Assembly: GCA_032717465.1 (NCBI GenBank)
Contig: CM064632.1
Span: 22,892,951-22,956,950 of the forward strand
Length of the DNA stretch: 64,000 nt
Direction of reading: 5' to 3'
Origin: Coenobita brevimanus
Lineage: Eukaryota > Arthropoda > Malacostraca > Decapoda > Coenobitidae
Shown here: positions 36,150 to 49,679 of the stretch, piece after piece
Layout: each line of letters begins with the position of its first letter
Position numbering within the stretch: position 1 is the first letter of the stretch
Program-made: the position numbers and the translations under genes
Notes under the pieces: generated by a model
The model's input: only the letters and a program-made list of their open reading frames with translations
The model's database searches: none
What the model was told of the DNA's origin: nothing

Positions 36150-38471
36150 TTTTACTTCTGACCACTCTCCTGATAAGCTGTTCCACTGAAAATACCTCCA
36201 CCGTTCCTAATTTTCGTCTAGGAGATTTCGATGGCTTAAGAGCTTATTTTCTAACGGTATTCCACAGAGAGATTAGCTATTTGAGGGAATGCCAGGTCAG
36301 TGGGGAACCCCAGGTCATAGGTGAAGGGCAGGAAACACGTGGGAATGTCCGTCAGGTGTCTGTGAGGGGGGAGGTCGTAGATGGGAATGTAGTTCAGGTG
36401 ACGGGAATTAACTCAGCTCCAGTACCATGCAGACGTTCGACCAGTGAGAAGTATAACGAGTTAGTAAATATAATACACGGAGGCCAATATAGATATATCC
36501 ATTCAAAACCGTTTAGAACGAATAATTCAGAACCAAGATGGTTAAACAACAGATTAAAATCTCTCATAGGCCAAAGGAAAGGAATATATAGAAAAATAAA
36601 ACGTGGAGAGGAACACTTACGTAACCGGTACACGATTTTAAATAAAGAAGTAAAGTGGGAGATAAGAAAAGCAAAGAGAAGTTATGAAATTAAGGTTGCT
36701 AGTGAATCAAAGGAAAACCCCAAGGGTTTTTATCAAATGTACCATACGAAAAATAAAGATAGGATAGGACCACTCAGTACAGACTCAGGTGACATTACCA
36801 GTGAAGATAAAGAAATGTGCTCCATCCTAAATAATTATTTCATATCAGTATTCACCAAGGAAAATCTAGACCTGGTCCCTGAAGCAGCAAATATTTACGA
36901 TGAGAATACGGAAAATATTCTTAGTAAAATAACCATTAGTAAGGAGGGCGTATTGAAAAATATTAATAAGTTAAAACCTCAAAAATCGCCAGGTCCGGAC
37001 GATATATATGCAAAAATTATAAAAGAAACCAAAGAAGAATTATGTCACCCACTTTTAACGTTATTTAATGACTCTTTAAGTTCAGGAGAAGTTCCAGAGG
37101 CGTGGAAGACCGCAAACGTAGTGCCCATCTTTAAAAAGGGTGATAAATCAGCTACGTCGAATTATCGTATGATAAGTCTAACGTCAATAGTAGGAAAAAT
37201 GTTAGTCAATTTTGGCAAATAAGATTAGAGAACACTTAGAAAGATTTAATCGTATAAACAAAAGTCAGCACGGATTCAGGCAAGGACGATCCTGCCTCAC
37301 AAACTTGTTGTCATTCCACTCGGAGGTCTATGAGGCTGTAGATAGCGATAAAGCTTACGATGTTATTTATCTGGACTTTAGTAAAGCTTTTGATAGGGCC
37401 CCACACGAAAGGCTAGTTAGAAAGGTTCGAGCACACGGTATAGACGGCGATATCTTAAAATGGATAGAATCCTGGCTGAAAGGACGAAAGCAAGAGAGTA
37501 TTAATAAATGGAACTAAGTCAGACTCGGGATTAGTAACTAGCGGTGTACCACTGGGTTCAGTACTCGGTCCCTTATTATTTATTATATATATAAATGATC
37601 TAGACTTAGGAGTCAATAGCAGCATCAGCAAATTTGCCGACAGTACAAAAATAGGGCGTATCATTAACTCGACTGACGATTGCCATAACTTACAAAAGAC
37701 CTCGATCCATTGTCCAAATGGTCTAAAACTTGGCAAATGGAATTTAACGTTGAAAAATGTAAAGTACTTAACGTAGGCAAGACCACTGGAGACACTAAAT
37801 ACAACTTAGATAACAAAGAAATTAGCAAATCGGAATGCGAGAGGGATCTAGGAGTTATGGTTAGTAACAACCTTAAACCAAGGAAACAGTGTATTAATGC
37901 GAGAAATAAAGCAAATAGGGTCCTAGGATTTATTTCGAGAAACGTGAGCAACAGGTCATCAAGAGTAATACTGCAACTTTATCTAGCATTAGTAAAGCCA
38001 CATTTAGACTACGCAGTACAATTTTAGTGTCCTTACTATAGAATGGATATTAATTCGTTAGAAACTGTACAGAGAAGAATGACAAAAATGATACATGACG
38101 TCCGGAACCTGTTATATGAAGACAGACTGAAAAGACCAAGTCTGCACTCGCTAGAAAGACGTAGAGTAAGGGGAGACTTAATTGAGGTGTTTAAGTGGAT
38201 GAAGGGTATAAATAAGGGAGATATTAGCAAGGTACTTAAAGTGAGCATACAGGATAGAACTAGAAATAATGGTTTCAAACTAGAAAAATTCCGTTTCAAT
38301 AAGGAAATCGGTAGAAATTGGTTTGGTAATAGAGTAGTAGACGAATGGAATAAGCTGCCTAGTAAAGTAGTTGCTGCCTCTTCCACTGAGAGTTTCAAGC
38401 ATAGGCTAGATAAGCATATGACAAATAAAGGGTGGATTAAAAAAAAAAAAAAATCTTATAACCAATACTAA
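36150..38471 (+). pseudogene. Broken endonuclease/RT polyprotein of the CR1/L2 LINE
   Basis: An SDHSPDKLF motif near 36160, in a different frame from what follows, is the end of an apurinic-type endonuclease. NFRLGDFDGLRAYF starts the linker typical of CR1/L2. A continuous frame runs to about 37222 with LKPQKSPGPDDIYAK and PEAWKTANVVPIFKKGDKS (RT fingers). Frames then shift near 37215, 37490 and 37700. Motif A is intact (DFSKAFDRAPH), motif B has L for Q and motif C is FADS. A TAG replaces Trp near 38025. The C-terminal domain from 38043 is open to 38471 (NWFGNRVVDEWNKLPSKV). The active-site change is shared with copy 1. Confidence 0.87.
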
Positions 38472-38587
38472 TTCATAATTTTTCCTTTTCAGGTTACACT
38501 ATGATAGTCTCAATTCTCCTTTCACACTTTCCTGTAAAATGTCCACGCCAGTTTTTCTATACTGCGTGATGTTCTTTCTGACTTTTT

Positions 38588-38605
38588 CCTGCCGGCTTCG
38601 GCTGG
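38588..38605 (+). other. LINE 3' untranslated stem-loop (copy 2)
   Basis: Identical to 1537-1554; see there. Confidence 0.5.
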
Positions 38606-38759
38606 AGGGTTTGGAGGGCTGGGGAGAGCCTTCTTCTTTGCTATCCTTATCTCATTCTCGTAGTTCAGTTACTCCTCTAGGAGCTGCCTAGCATGGGCCA
38701 ACCGGCCTACTGCAGTTATCCTCTCTTCTTATGTTCTCACACACGCAGACGTACACATT

Positions 38760-38776
38760 CTCTCTCTCTCTCTCTG

Positions 38777-38860
<84 letters not shown>
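38760..38860. repeat. (TC)n(AC)n microsatellite
   Basis: Counterpart of 1709-1803, with a GT interruption between the TC and AC runs. Confidence 0.95.
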
Positions 38861-38863
<3 letters not shown>

Positions 38864-39609
38864 TTCTTTCCTCTTCATTATCTCCACTTATAGTTTACTT
38901 GCATTTCCTCCTTCCTGTTACATCCTTTCTCCCTGACTCTTTCCTTCAGTCTTACTTCCAGCCTCTTTATTTCCTACTTTCCTCGCACAACCTCTCCTAA
39001 GTTTCCATTCTCTGCCTCTTTTCTTCTCTGTTCCTCTCTCTTTTTTTCCTCTGGTTTCCTCCATGTTATCTTCGTTGCTTCTTTCTTTTCTTCGATTTGT
39101 TACTTTTCTCCGCTCCCATCTTCTGCCTCTTTCCTTCTCCGTTACCCTCTCCCGATTAGTTTATGCCTCACTTCATTTCTCACTCACTCTCTCTCTCTCT
39201 CTCTCACCTTGTGTCCCAGTTTCCTTTAGTCAGGCGTCTGTCGCACTGCCATTGCTAGCCATTCCTTACTAATTGATGGCCAGCTCAATAGCCTCACATA
39301 TTCTCCCCGTCTCTCTCTCTCTTTCCTTATATGCCATTCTGTATCTGTGTTTGTTCTAGGCCCTGTCGTTCTCTGACTTCGTCCCTCGCCGTGGCTCTGT
39401 CTGAATCTGTGTCTGTCTGTCTTTGTCCTAACGCCATCCCGTTGTCAGTCTCTGTGTCACTCTGCCTGCTTCTGTCCTGGGCGATCTCTCTCTCTCTCTC
39501 TCTCTCTCACCTTGTGTCCCAGTTTCCTTTAGTCAGGCCTCTGTCCCACTGCCATTGCTAGCCATTCCTCACTAATTGATGGCTAACACTACTGTATAGT
39601 TGCACATAT
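38861..39609. repeat. Pyrimidine-rich stretch with an ~84-bp direct duplication
   Basis: Counterpart of 1804-2561. The two near-identical segments lie about 303 bp apart, ending near 39279 and 39582. No gene. Confidence 0.75.
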
Positions 39610-39678
<69 letters not shown>

Positions 39679-39701
39679 GCATTGGTTTGGTACCTCCCCC
39701 C

Positions 39702-39762
<61 letters not shown>
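39610..39762. repeat. (TC)n(AC)n and (AC)n microsatellites
   Basis: Counterpart of 2562-2721 with shorter TC and AC runs. Confidence 0.95.
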
Positions 39763-39765
<3 letters not shown>

Positions 39766-40199
39766 TATCCCTAGCTAGTGTCAATACTATAGACATGGTA
39801 GCTTGGACCCAACAATAGGAACAACCAAATTATAGATTGGGAGAAATGTCTCTGGAACATCCAGTGGAACAGGTCGTACTCGTAAATCCATCCAAGGATC
39901 ATTTAAACCATAGAAAATCTTGTTCTAGCCCCTCTTCTATCCCTCCCTCCTCCACTGTAGATCCACTTTTTGCCTCACCTCTGATGTTGTGGGGTTGGGA
40001 GGAAGAGAGTTGGAAGATGGAGGCTTGGGGTTAATACTGATCAACTTTACAAGGGTCGCTGAGGCAGAGGGTCAGTTTTTGCCAAGGCCCAGTTTTCCCC
40101 TAGGGTACAACAAAATGGTACTGATTTCACATCTAGGTTTCCTTTATTGTACTACGTGGTGAAGAGGACAAGGAGAAGCAAGCTTTGTCCAACAGTCTG

Positions 40200-40274
40200 A
40201 CCGGCTGGAGAGTCGAACATGAGATCTTGTAGTTGCGAGCTTGATATGCTACCATTGCACCACCGGCTCCCCCG
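40200..40274 (-). mobile_element. tRNA-like sequence, probable SINE head (copy 2)
   Basis: Same A-box-like and B-box-like motifs as 3161-3235; the acceptor stem does not fold. Confidence 0.45.
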
Positions 40275-40578
40275 GGGAATAGAGGAAGCGTTGCAGGGGG
40301 GAAGGGAAGGTGGTACGGCGACGGGGGAGGAGGGGACACTGTAAATCCATTCAGGCCCAGAGAAGAAAGCCACTCTAGCCTCCTCTTTTCCCCGTCTGTC
40401 TTAGAACAGGGTGAGAGAGGGCTTTTTGGTGCCAGACTGCCAGGGATGGGAAGGCTGAAGCTGGATGGCATGGGGAGGGGGTAGATGGATGAGTGGAAAA
40501 GAGAGGGATGGGGGGGGGGGGTTGGTGGGGAATTTGCCTTGATGAACCCTGAAGATAGTCAGAGCATACCAAATGTCG

Positions 40579-40580
<2 letters not shown>

Positions 40581-40674
<94 letters not shown>
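40581..40674. repeat. Compound (GT)n(GA)n microsatellite
   Basis: Counterpart of 3541-3648 with a shorter GA run. Confidence 0.95.
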
Positions 40675-40675
<1 letters not shown>

Positions 40676-40900
40676 GCTGCTTTGCCGGCATCTTCTTAAA
40701 TCTGCATACACAATATCTTATTAGCTTTGGATTACATATCACCTGGTCATTCTCATATCAATGACCTCATATCTTTTTGTTTTCTGTGTCTTTTATTTCC
40801 CACGTTACACCTCATGCACGAAGCACATAGTTACTCTTCGATACGTGAAGCACCTTTGTCAATAAGGGACAGCATCTTTAACCCACATGAACGGACATGA

Positions 40901-40938
<38 letters not shown>

Positions 40939-41127
40939 CCGCAGCTTACTTAAAATTTTCCGTAGGCCGTATGCATTTGTTTGTGTGTATGTAACTATAA
41001 AACTTAAAAGATCTCTTACCCTAAAATGGATAAGTACATATATTATCCCAAGGATTGGTATGCAGTGTTAGTCTTATTTCAAGATCAAAGCTACACATAT
41101 TTCTACCTGTCCTTATTTTATTATATG

Positions 41128-41160
41128 TACTAATAATCTCTTTGCTCTTTGCAGGTAAGT
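41128..41160 (+). promoter_or_regulatory. Candidate recursive splice site (copy 2)
   Basis: Identical to 4104-4136: TACTAAT, pyrimidine tract, CAG at 41152-41154, GTAAGT at 41155-41160. Confidence 0.4.
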
Positions 41161-41481
41161 ACTGCTTTATCAAACTGTTGCTGGGAGTATCGATGGTATG
41201 TACTGAACTTATTTTATTTGTTCATGTATGTAAGTATTTGTTTTATTTTTTGCCCACATGCATCTAACCCGTGTTCTTGCGGACAAAGGAGGAGGCTGTC
41301 TTGCACGTCTGCTATACCAGTTTATATCTGTGATGTTGTATTATATTACCTTATGTCACTTATGCAGACAAGTAAAAAAGTGCAAGTTAATAACATGGTG
41401 TAACAAACAAGATGAATCCATAAGGAAAATGTTTGAAAACCTCTGGAGCCAACGAGAGAATGACCCCAAGTGTATGAGATG

Positions 41482-41510
41482 AGGTGCCTCCCATGTGAGG
41501 GGAGGCACCT
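41482..41510. other. Perfect 11-bp inverted repeat (copy 2)
   Basis: Same arms and 7-nt loop as 4459-4487. Confidence 0.8.
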
Positions 41511-42127
41511 TGTGTTACTACCTGCTGCCGTATTTGTGCCGGGGCTCGAAAATTGTTGTAGCGCTTGTTTATGACTCATTTTTTGTTCTGAATATCCGTT
41601 AGAGGATTTATGTTGGACAAAAAACAGTGCCGCCAGTGTGAATATTTTAGATCCGAGAGAGCCACTTGGGATAGCATTTATGAGGCTTAAAATAAGTAGT
41701 TTTGGTTTACATCCGAGATCATTCGTGAATGAAGGAGTTTATTTTGTAGGTAGCAATGCCTTGAATACACCCATGTTGGAGGAGCCATTTTCCTCAGTGA
41801 TAGGTAGTATTAAGTGTAAATAGGTTCTAAGTAAAAACCAAGGTCCCTGATCTCACATTTCTTTTTGTGTGATATATCGGACTTTGGGCATCGACTAGAC
41901 GGCTTAGACCTTGTGACTCAACAGTCCTCCTAAGAACAGTCAATCATACTTGGTTTGTAGCTGCATATGTAAAGCGCGTACATGTATTTTTACCTTTTTG
42001 AATTTTTCTTGCAATAGTTTATTATTGTACTGTGAATGAATGTGGTCTTAGTGTTAAATTCATCAAAATGATGACAACTTTTTAGTTTTTGTTTTAAGGT
42101 GATTTTATTGAGAGGCGACCTCTTGTA

Positions 42128-43825
42128 GTGATCGAGTCTAACGAGGTGTTACGAGTATTTTATGTGTTCTCTAGGTTTCTTGTTCTTGTGTCTTGCCCGA
42201 CAATCTCTCCCACAAAGGAAACTGGCCATTCTTTCCACCATCTGGCAGCCACAGCTTTCTTTTACCAGCGGCTCTCTCTCGCCCTCGATATCTCACCACC
42301 ACTGCTTCCTGCTGCCACTGTCACCATTTATGTCTTCCTCCTCATTACTCTGTCCGCCTACTCTCTCATGCCCCGCACTTCCTCCCCACTTCCAGCGCCT
42401 TCATTGTGTGTGTGCCTTTATACACGCTTCTGCGAGGGATTTGATCGTGTACAGCTTTCATGTTTCCTGCTATTCAAATATAGATTACTACACTTTTTTT
42501 ATTTTTTATTTTTAATTGCTTCTCCTTTACATTGTCATGATCTTAATCCTTGTCGTCGTCAACATCATCGCCATATTTATCGTTTGCTTAGAATAATCGT
42601 GTTAGCGTTTATTGTCTCTCCATCTCAGTCTCATCATCATCATCTATTTTCGTCCTCCTCCTCCCCCAATAGCTTTACCTTTGATCGTGGGAGAATCCTG
42701 TTAGTCTCCACCACATCCTTCATCCCGTCTCTTCCATGGCCCATCTCTTCTACAACTCATTTCTGCCACAGCTCACCTCTACCAGCTCTTTCTGTTTCAT
42801 TCCTCAGCCTGTCTCGTCCCTAAAGACAGCCCTTAATTTTGTCTCCATCACAGCCTTTGCCGCCACAACCCTTACCAACATCCCTGTGGTCGACCTCCAG
42901 ATCACTCAGTCTCATTCACGGCTCCAGTTTACTGTGCAAATTTAGCCTTGTGCCTTAGCCATGTGCTTCGAGAAACTCCTATAAATTTCTGCCACAATCC
43001 CTGCCCTTTTCCCACTACATCCTTCCGCACCGCCACCACCACATCCCTGCTCTTCACCACAACACTGACCTTCTCCACCACACCCTTGCCCATTACCATA
43101 GCCCTCCCCTTCTCCACTACAGCCTTGCCCATTACCATAGTCCTCCCCTACACCACGGCCTTGTCCTCATCTCAGCTCTCCCCTCTACATCTCTGCCCTT
43201 CACAACAGCCCTGACCATTACCTCAACCCTCCCCTTCTCCATTACAGTCCTTACTACTTACCTCCTTATCCTTATCCTTCTTACCACAGCCGTTTTCGTC
43301 CATAAATAGATCCCTCTACGCCTTCCTTCTTCTCTGCCCATCAGTCGTTCACTCTTCTCTACCTCTCTTGCCCATCACAACCTTTTCTGTCTCACTCCCT
43401 TCTCGTACCCACCACATCCTCTTCTGCCTCTCACCCTTCTCTTGCCCGTCAGTGTCCCCCCCCCCTTCTTCTTTTTCGTCCATCCTTGTCTTTACCTTGT
43501 CCACCGCAGCCCTCCCCTATTCCACATGTTCGTCGTCCACATCATCCTGCCTTATCCCCTGCTACACCTAACAGCTTTAACTTTGTCCCGCAGGGAAACG
43601 CTGTCAGTCTCAGTCACACACTGTCTCTACCACGGTCCCTGCCGTTTCATACAACAGCCGTTCTTGTCCTTAAAAACAGCCCTCTCTTTCACCACCACAG
43701 CCCTGAGCTGCACCAAAGCCCTTTCTGTCTCTTCCCTCTTCATTTTCTTCTCCACCGCAGCCCTTTTCCGTTCCTGCCATAGCCTTTGTTTTTCCTATCC
43801 TTATCTTTCCTTGACTAATTACATT
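42128..43825. repeat. Long pyrimidine-rich stretch (copy 2)
   Basis: Counterpart of 5105-6842 without most of that copy's stray insertions. Long frames here still have only Ser/Leu/Pro/His-rich composition, and different frames open in the two copies. That argues against a gene. Confidence 0.7.
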
Positions 43826-43841
43826 CTCTCTCTCTCTTTCT

Positions 43842-44016
<175 letters not shown>

Positions 44017-44247
44017 CCTTTGCCCACCACAATCGTTCTCTGAATTTCCTTGCTCGTGGTGCACATCATGCTGCCTCCCCCCACTCTTGCCCTCAACAGC
44101 CTTACCCCTGCTCTGCGGGGAAATCCTGTCCGTGCTGAGCCAGACAAGCCCCGGATCCGATTACCTTCACCCTCCACGCCTGTCTTCTTCCCCAACCCAA
44201 TAAGCTCTCTTGCCTAAATGGGTCGAAAAGATCTACGGTAGAAATAA

Positions 44248-44299
<52 letters not shown>

Positions 44300-44394
44300 T
44301 GCAGATTAACTCAGTTTTCTCTTTGATATTAACAAAACTTGGTGGAAGGGTTGAGGGATAACGTATAATTAAGCCAGTTGTTTTCGGAACAATA

Positions 44395-44885
44395 GGCTAA
44401 AGGTCAAGGCCACAGGATAGGCCAAACGGTGACCTAGCAAAATCAACTTTAACAGTTTTCATTTGACTTAGACCAGACTAGGAAAGTAAGGCAAAAATCA
44501 GGTTATTCAGTTCTGGCAACAATCAGTCATAGGTCAAGGTCACAGGACAATGGCAGAGTTTCACCTGTGTAGGCTATGTGCTTCTTAATAAAATAACTGA
44601 AGCAGTTTTGTCGAGATTTGAACCAAACGTTGTGGAAAGTTTGGGTAAAAACAAGAATAAAGTGAATCGATTCTGAGAACAATTAGTCAAAGATCAGGTT
44701 TACAGAGAAACGTTAAAGGTCAAGGCCATCGGACAGTTAACTCAGTTTTGTTCAGATAATTTTGAACCAAGGTTGGTGGAAGGGTGTTAAGGATTAGGTA
44801 AGGATGATGTACTGTAATTCAGTTTTGGGAATGTTCTGTCGAAGATCAGGGTCACAGGGCAGAATCAGATATTCGGCCCTTCGTC
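44395..44885. repeat. AGGTCAAGGTCACAGG-core repeat (copy 2)
   Basis: Counterpart of 7380-7930, with the same core sites and spacing. Confidence 0.7.
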
Positions 44886-45339
44886 CGGTTGATGGGCGCG
44901 GCTGTTGCTGTCTGAGTGGTCCTTCTTGCATGTGGGTGTGTTCGTGCCTTCAGTTGTGATTCTGTTAGTGTTTGTTGCATTTGTCGGTGACCACAAAAAG
45001 GTGACAATATTTTTTTTTTTTCCCCTAAAAGTTATTTCCATGTTTCACTGATTGTTCGTGTCTGCCATTTTATTTTTTGGAGGCGAGAGGGGTAGTAAGT
45101 GTTTGCGAGTCTGACTTTTGTTATTTTCCTCGTATTTTTGTCGTTCACCGTGATACCTCGGCCGCGGCTGTTGTTGTTAGTACGGGAGAATAGCAACTGT
45201 TTTCAGTTTTCAAGAGCTGCAAAGGCTTTAAGGGAAATTGCAGTTTTGTAATGTTTTTATTGTTGCAGGTACAATGGGTAGTGAAGGTGGCGGACGGTTT
45301 TACAACTGGGATTATATCTAGCAGTTGAGGGCTTTGTGC

Positions 45340-46010
45340 GTGGTGATGATGATGTGGTGGTGGTGGTGGTGGTGGTGGAGAGAGTGGCGGGGATCTCTGT
45401 CGAGTGTGGTGGGTGGTAGTGGTGACAGTGATGGGTGGTGGTGGTGGTGGTGTCTGGGTTTATTGTTGTTTTTGTGCTGGTGGTGGTGGGGGTTGTGGTG
45501 ATTGTGATAGTGGTAGTGGTGGTGATTTTGATGGTATTCGTGATGAATGTGGTGGTGATAATAATGGTGATTATGTAATGGTAGTTGTGATTAGTAGCCT
45601 AGTTATTGTGTGATTGTTGTTGCTGTTGTGGTAATGGTGGCGATGGTGGTAATGGTGATTGTGGTAGTGGTGATTGGTGAATACTGGGATTGTTGTTGTT
45701 GTTGTGGTAGTGGTGTTGGTGATTGTATGGTGGTATTGGTGATTGGTAGATGTTGTGATTGCGTTTCTGTTGTTGTAATGTAGTAGTAGTAGTAATGGTG
45801 ATGGTGATTGGTGGATGTTGTTGTGATTTTGATATTTGTCGTTGTTGTTGTTGTGGTGGTGGTGGTGGTGGTAGTGGTGGTGGAGGTGGTGGTGGTGGTG
45901 GTGGTGGTGGTGGTGGTGATGGTGATGGTGATGGTGATGGTGGTGATGGTGGTGGTTGTGATGGTGGTCACTTTTGCTTGGAGTTGCGGAAGTGTCTGGT
46001 AGTGTAGCTG
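45340..46010. repeat. TGG-rich trinucleotide tract (copy 2)
   Basis: Counterpart of 8385-9060 with a more regular GGT run at 45855-45920. Confidence 0.9.
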
Positions 46011-46145
46011 GAGACAGGTGGCAGCAGTAGTGGTGGGTGGAGAGGAATTTTCTTTATTGCGCCTAAGCTTTTTCAGTGTTGGCGGGAGTGCATTGCTGGA
46101 CTTGCTTTTAGGCGATGGGTTTTTGTTTCATACCTCGATTTAAAA

Positions 46146-46146
<1 letters not shown>

Positions 46147-46228
<82 letters not shown>
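46147..46228. repeat. (GT)n microsatellite
   Basis: About 41 GT units; same length as the partner at 9212-9293. Confidence 0.95.
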
Positions 46229-46230
<2 letters not shown>

Positions 46231-47289
46231 AGAATACAAAGATAATAATTTTAACCAGACGACTTCTCTGCTTGAACTATGAGCTATGTAGATTAGTGTA
46301 ACTAACTTGTAGAGGATGACAGAGGAATTTCAAGTTTTTCATGTAGATGTTGTCTTTTATTGGCTTACTATTGCAACGTCGAACAGTTTGATTTTGATTT
46401 AATTAGACCTCTTGTTCTTAGGGGATCAAACAAAAGATACATATCCTCCCCAGCTCGAAAAGTCTCACCCAGGCTGTGACAATATTATTGTATCCGAAAT
46501 ATACCGAAAAACACGTCGCCCGATTCAGGGGTTTTAAGGTTACGTAGAATCTTGTCCTAAAAATAAATTTATATATATAAATAATTACAAACGACCTCAG
46601 AGCTTCATATATTAGTGAATTTGATTGCTGTTATGGTTATTTGTGGCTCTCAAGCGTCCTCTTCAGCTTATTGGTGATTTATTCCACAGTGACCCCTCAG
46701 CTTAAAGTATGAGCCACCTGAAGGATGTGGTGTGTGTCTCGCTCGATGTTATTTTCAGCTTACTAGGAAATTGTAGTTGTGATTGTGATGTACAAGGCAG
46801 TAGTTGATTGTTGTGGTTGTCAGTGTAGAATTAAGTTTATTACATAACTTCTAGAACCAAAAAACATCTGAGCCTCAGATCTTATTCAGTTTGAAAGATT
46901 TGGTGTATAATTGTGGATCTCAGTGTGACCAAAAAAAAAAAAAAATCTTAAAATTGTTGTCAACATGCCTTTCAGGCTACTACATAATTTTTCCTTTACA
47001 GTTAGGCAGTATGATGCACGTTTAATTATGACTGAGTGAAAGAAACAGTCTACAGGAAGTGAAAATAATCCCACCCCAAACAAATTCTCATTTAATGTGT
47101 GAACCATTTGTTGTATGTGAAGAATAAATCTGGCTCTCATTTTAATATTTTGAGTAGAAAGTTGACTTTTGATTGTGAGTGTAATATTGTGGAAAGTGGG
47201 TAATTACTCTTGCTACAATGACCTCTCAGCTTGAAGTGTGATGCGGTGTGAGGCGGCCTGGGCTGCCCTCACTTCCACCCAGAGTGCCA

Positions 47290-47815
47290 CTGCCACCTAT
47301 TCATTTCATACCCTTCCTCATCTCTCCCCTCTCGTTTCTCTCCGTCCTCCTTCAATTCCCTCCTCTCTCCTGTCCTTCCTCCTCCTAGTCTCTCCTCTCT
47401 CCTGTTCTTCCTCATTCAGTCTCTTCTCTCACTTCTGTTCCATCTCTCTCTTTCCCAGAGTGCCGACTATACGACTTGGCCCACCCTCCTGCCTGTCAAT
47501 TCCTTCTTCCACTCCTTCTCCCCCTCTCATCTCTTTCCCTCTTCGCCCTGTCTTCCTTCCTCTTCTCCCCCTCTCCCTCCCTCTTCTCCTCCTCCACCCT
47601 CTCTCCCTCTCCCTCGGCCCCCTCTCCCCTTCCCCTCCCCCTCCCTTTCCCTCCCCGCCCCTTATTCCCTCTTTCCCCCACTCAATTTTCTCTTCCTTGT
47701 GCTCTCATCTCTATCCTCTTTCTTCATTGGTCACCACTTCTACCCACTTTTGCTGCCTCGCTCTCCATTTATTGCTCCCACCACTTCTATATCCGGCTGG
47801 CTTTTCTCAGTAACC
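47290..47815. repeat. Pyrimidine-rich tract
   Basis: CTCC/CCTT-rich plus strand; frames up to 254 codons are compositional. No gene recognised. Confidence 0.8.
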
Positions 47816-47825
47816 TCCTCCCTTC

Positions 47826-48165
47826 ATCTTTTCTCAACCCTCCTCCTTGTTTCAATCCTCCCTCTTGTCTCAACCCTCTCTCTTGTTTCAACCTACCCTC
47901 TGGTCTCAGCCCTCTCTTTAGTCTCAGCTCCCCTTTTGTCTCAGCCTTTCCTCTTGTCTCAGCTCTCCCTCTTGTCTCAGCCCTCCTTCTGGTTTCAACC
48001 CTCTCTCTTGTCTCAACCCACCTTTTTGTCTCATCCCTTCCTTTTGTCTTAGCCCTCCCTCTTGTCTTATCCCTTCCTCTTGTTTCAACCCTCTTTCTTT
48101 TCTCATCCCTCCCTCTTGTCTCAACCCTCCCTCTTGCCTCAATCCTCCCTCTTGTCTCAGCCTCC
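47826..48165. repeat. ~18-bp pyrimidine minisatellite
   Basis: Roughly nineteen units of ccctctcttgtctcaacc with variants (cag for caa, ttt for tct). The period is a multiple of three, so Leu-Val-Ser-Thr-type frames stay open without being genes. Confidence 0.88.
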
Positions 48166-48180
48166 ATACCTTTCTTCCCG

Positions 48181-48231
<51 letters not shown>
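48181..48231. repeat. (GT)n microsatellite
   Basis: About 25 GT units directly after the minisatellite. Confidence 0.95.
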
Positions 48232-48233
<2 letters not shown>

Positions 48234-49090
48234 GTTCTGAATACCTACTTGGTACAGAAGAGGTATGCGGGAATCCTTATTTATGTTTTGGTCATTGCTG
48301 TCTCCTAAGCGTATCGGTAATTGCCACTTGCATAATTATCACTCCAAACTATGATGTCCATTACAAACGATACATTATTATAATTGAATTAGCGCAGTGC
48401 GTCGATTAGCAGTCATTATTATGCATGCAGTATATTACAACACAAAAGAATATCGCTTTTCAGTACATGTCCCAAGTCCTGTATTAGCCCTGATTAATAC
48501 CATAAGTTAACCCCAGCAGACAAGTACATCATCTTCGCTCTGTTCTTGTTACCACCTGATTATTTTATTAGTTTTAAAAACATTATATGGTGGAGAACTT
48601 TAATGGAGACTTTTTTCTTGGTAATCTCTACATTGTGAGAGGATTTCCCAGAGTTAAAAAAAAAAACTGTCTGGCGCTAGCAAGACTAAAAAGGAAAATT
48701 ATCGCCAGAGACATCATTATTTCCCGTTTACCCCATTAGATCGGTGGAAATGGCAGCCTTTGACAGCCATTCCTAATCTGAAGAAAATCGTGTACCGATA
48801 GAGGAAATAAGAAGGTAAATATTTCCGTCGCCAGAGTGTTAATGAATAGGCTAATGTATTTATTTAGTGGAGGCTTTTTAACGCCGAAATTACGAGAGCC
48901 GACTCGTAAAAAAAATCATTAGACAAGATTTCCTAGGTCGTTAGAGGGATAATTATTGTTTCCAGTTACAGGCCATTATGACACAGTGAGAATAGTGTCC
49001 TTTCAGGTCGGGGTCACTTTGGAAACTGAGTGGCGATGGTAATTTGCACGTAATCAAGTTGTTTTATTATGACCTAGTGCTGTATAATTA

Positions 49091-49126
<36 letters not shown>

Positions 49127-49660
49127 TAATGACAGGAAGTGAATGAAGTGAAAGGTAGAGGTAAAAAAAAAAAAAAAGATGGGGGAAGAGGCTGGCTGAG
49201 ATCGTCATGTACGTTATTCATGCAGAGTATGGTGATGCTAGAATGATGTAAGTAACAAGAAGACGACGGTAAGGTGTAAGAAGCAAAGTAAATCGCTTAG
49301 GAAGAGGTGTCGGGGAGCTTCCTTAACCTGTGAGAGTACCGGTCTAACCCTTTGCTTCTTAAGACGTACTTCATCCTCATATTTGCCGTAACAGGGCGAT
49401 TTTTTTCAGATCAAGTGATATTCTTCTACCTGGAGGGGTTAGGTACGACGTTCATTAACTCTTTCACAATTAAATGTCACTCCTGAATAATTAAATCACC
49501 TGGATGTTGCAAAGCGTACACTGTAACATACGTAATCAGAGTGAAGGGGCTAAATTATTTATGTTTGGCCACTTTAATGTTCACTCAGGTTTGCTTTTGA
49601 AGTGTTTGTTTGCTGTATGAGCGAAGATGAAGATATAAACAAGCTTTCTCGTACGCCAGT
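48232..49660. other. A/T-rich spacer, no gene recognised
   Basis: Low-copy-looking DNA with a GA run near 49094-49122 and A-runs near 48656 and 49164. I found no retroelement or exon-like feature. Confidence 0.5.
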
Positions 49661-49679
49661 TCAGCTCAGAATATGCATC

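Larger units (their letters stand above)
36132..38738 (+). mobile_element. CR1/L2-type LINE, longest copy
   Basis: Starts within the C-terminal end of the endonuclease domain and runs to the 3' end (ctcttcttatgttctc), where a TC/AC microsatellite follows. The 3' untranslated region carries the stem-loop at 38588-38605. Copy 1 at 1-1687 corresponds to 37052-38738 of this element. Confidence 0.88.

Noticed and set aside
42128..42823. 231-codon frame as a possible exon
   Set aside because: The matching frame in copy 1 ends at a different place after single-base indels, and the composition is Ser/Leu/Pro/His only.
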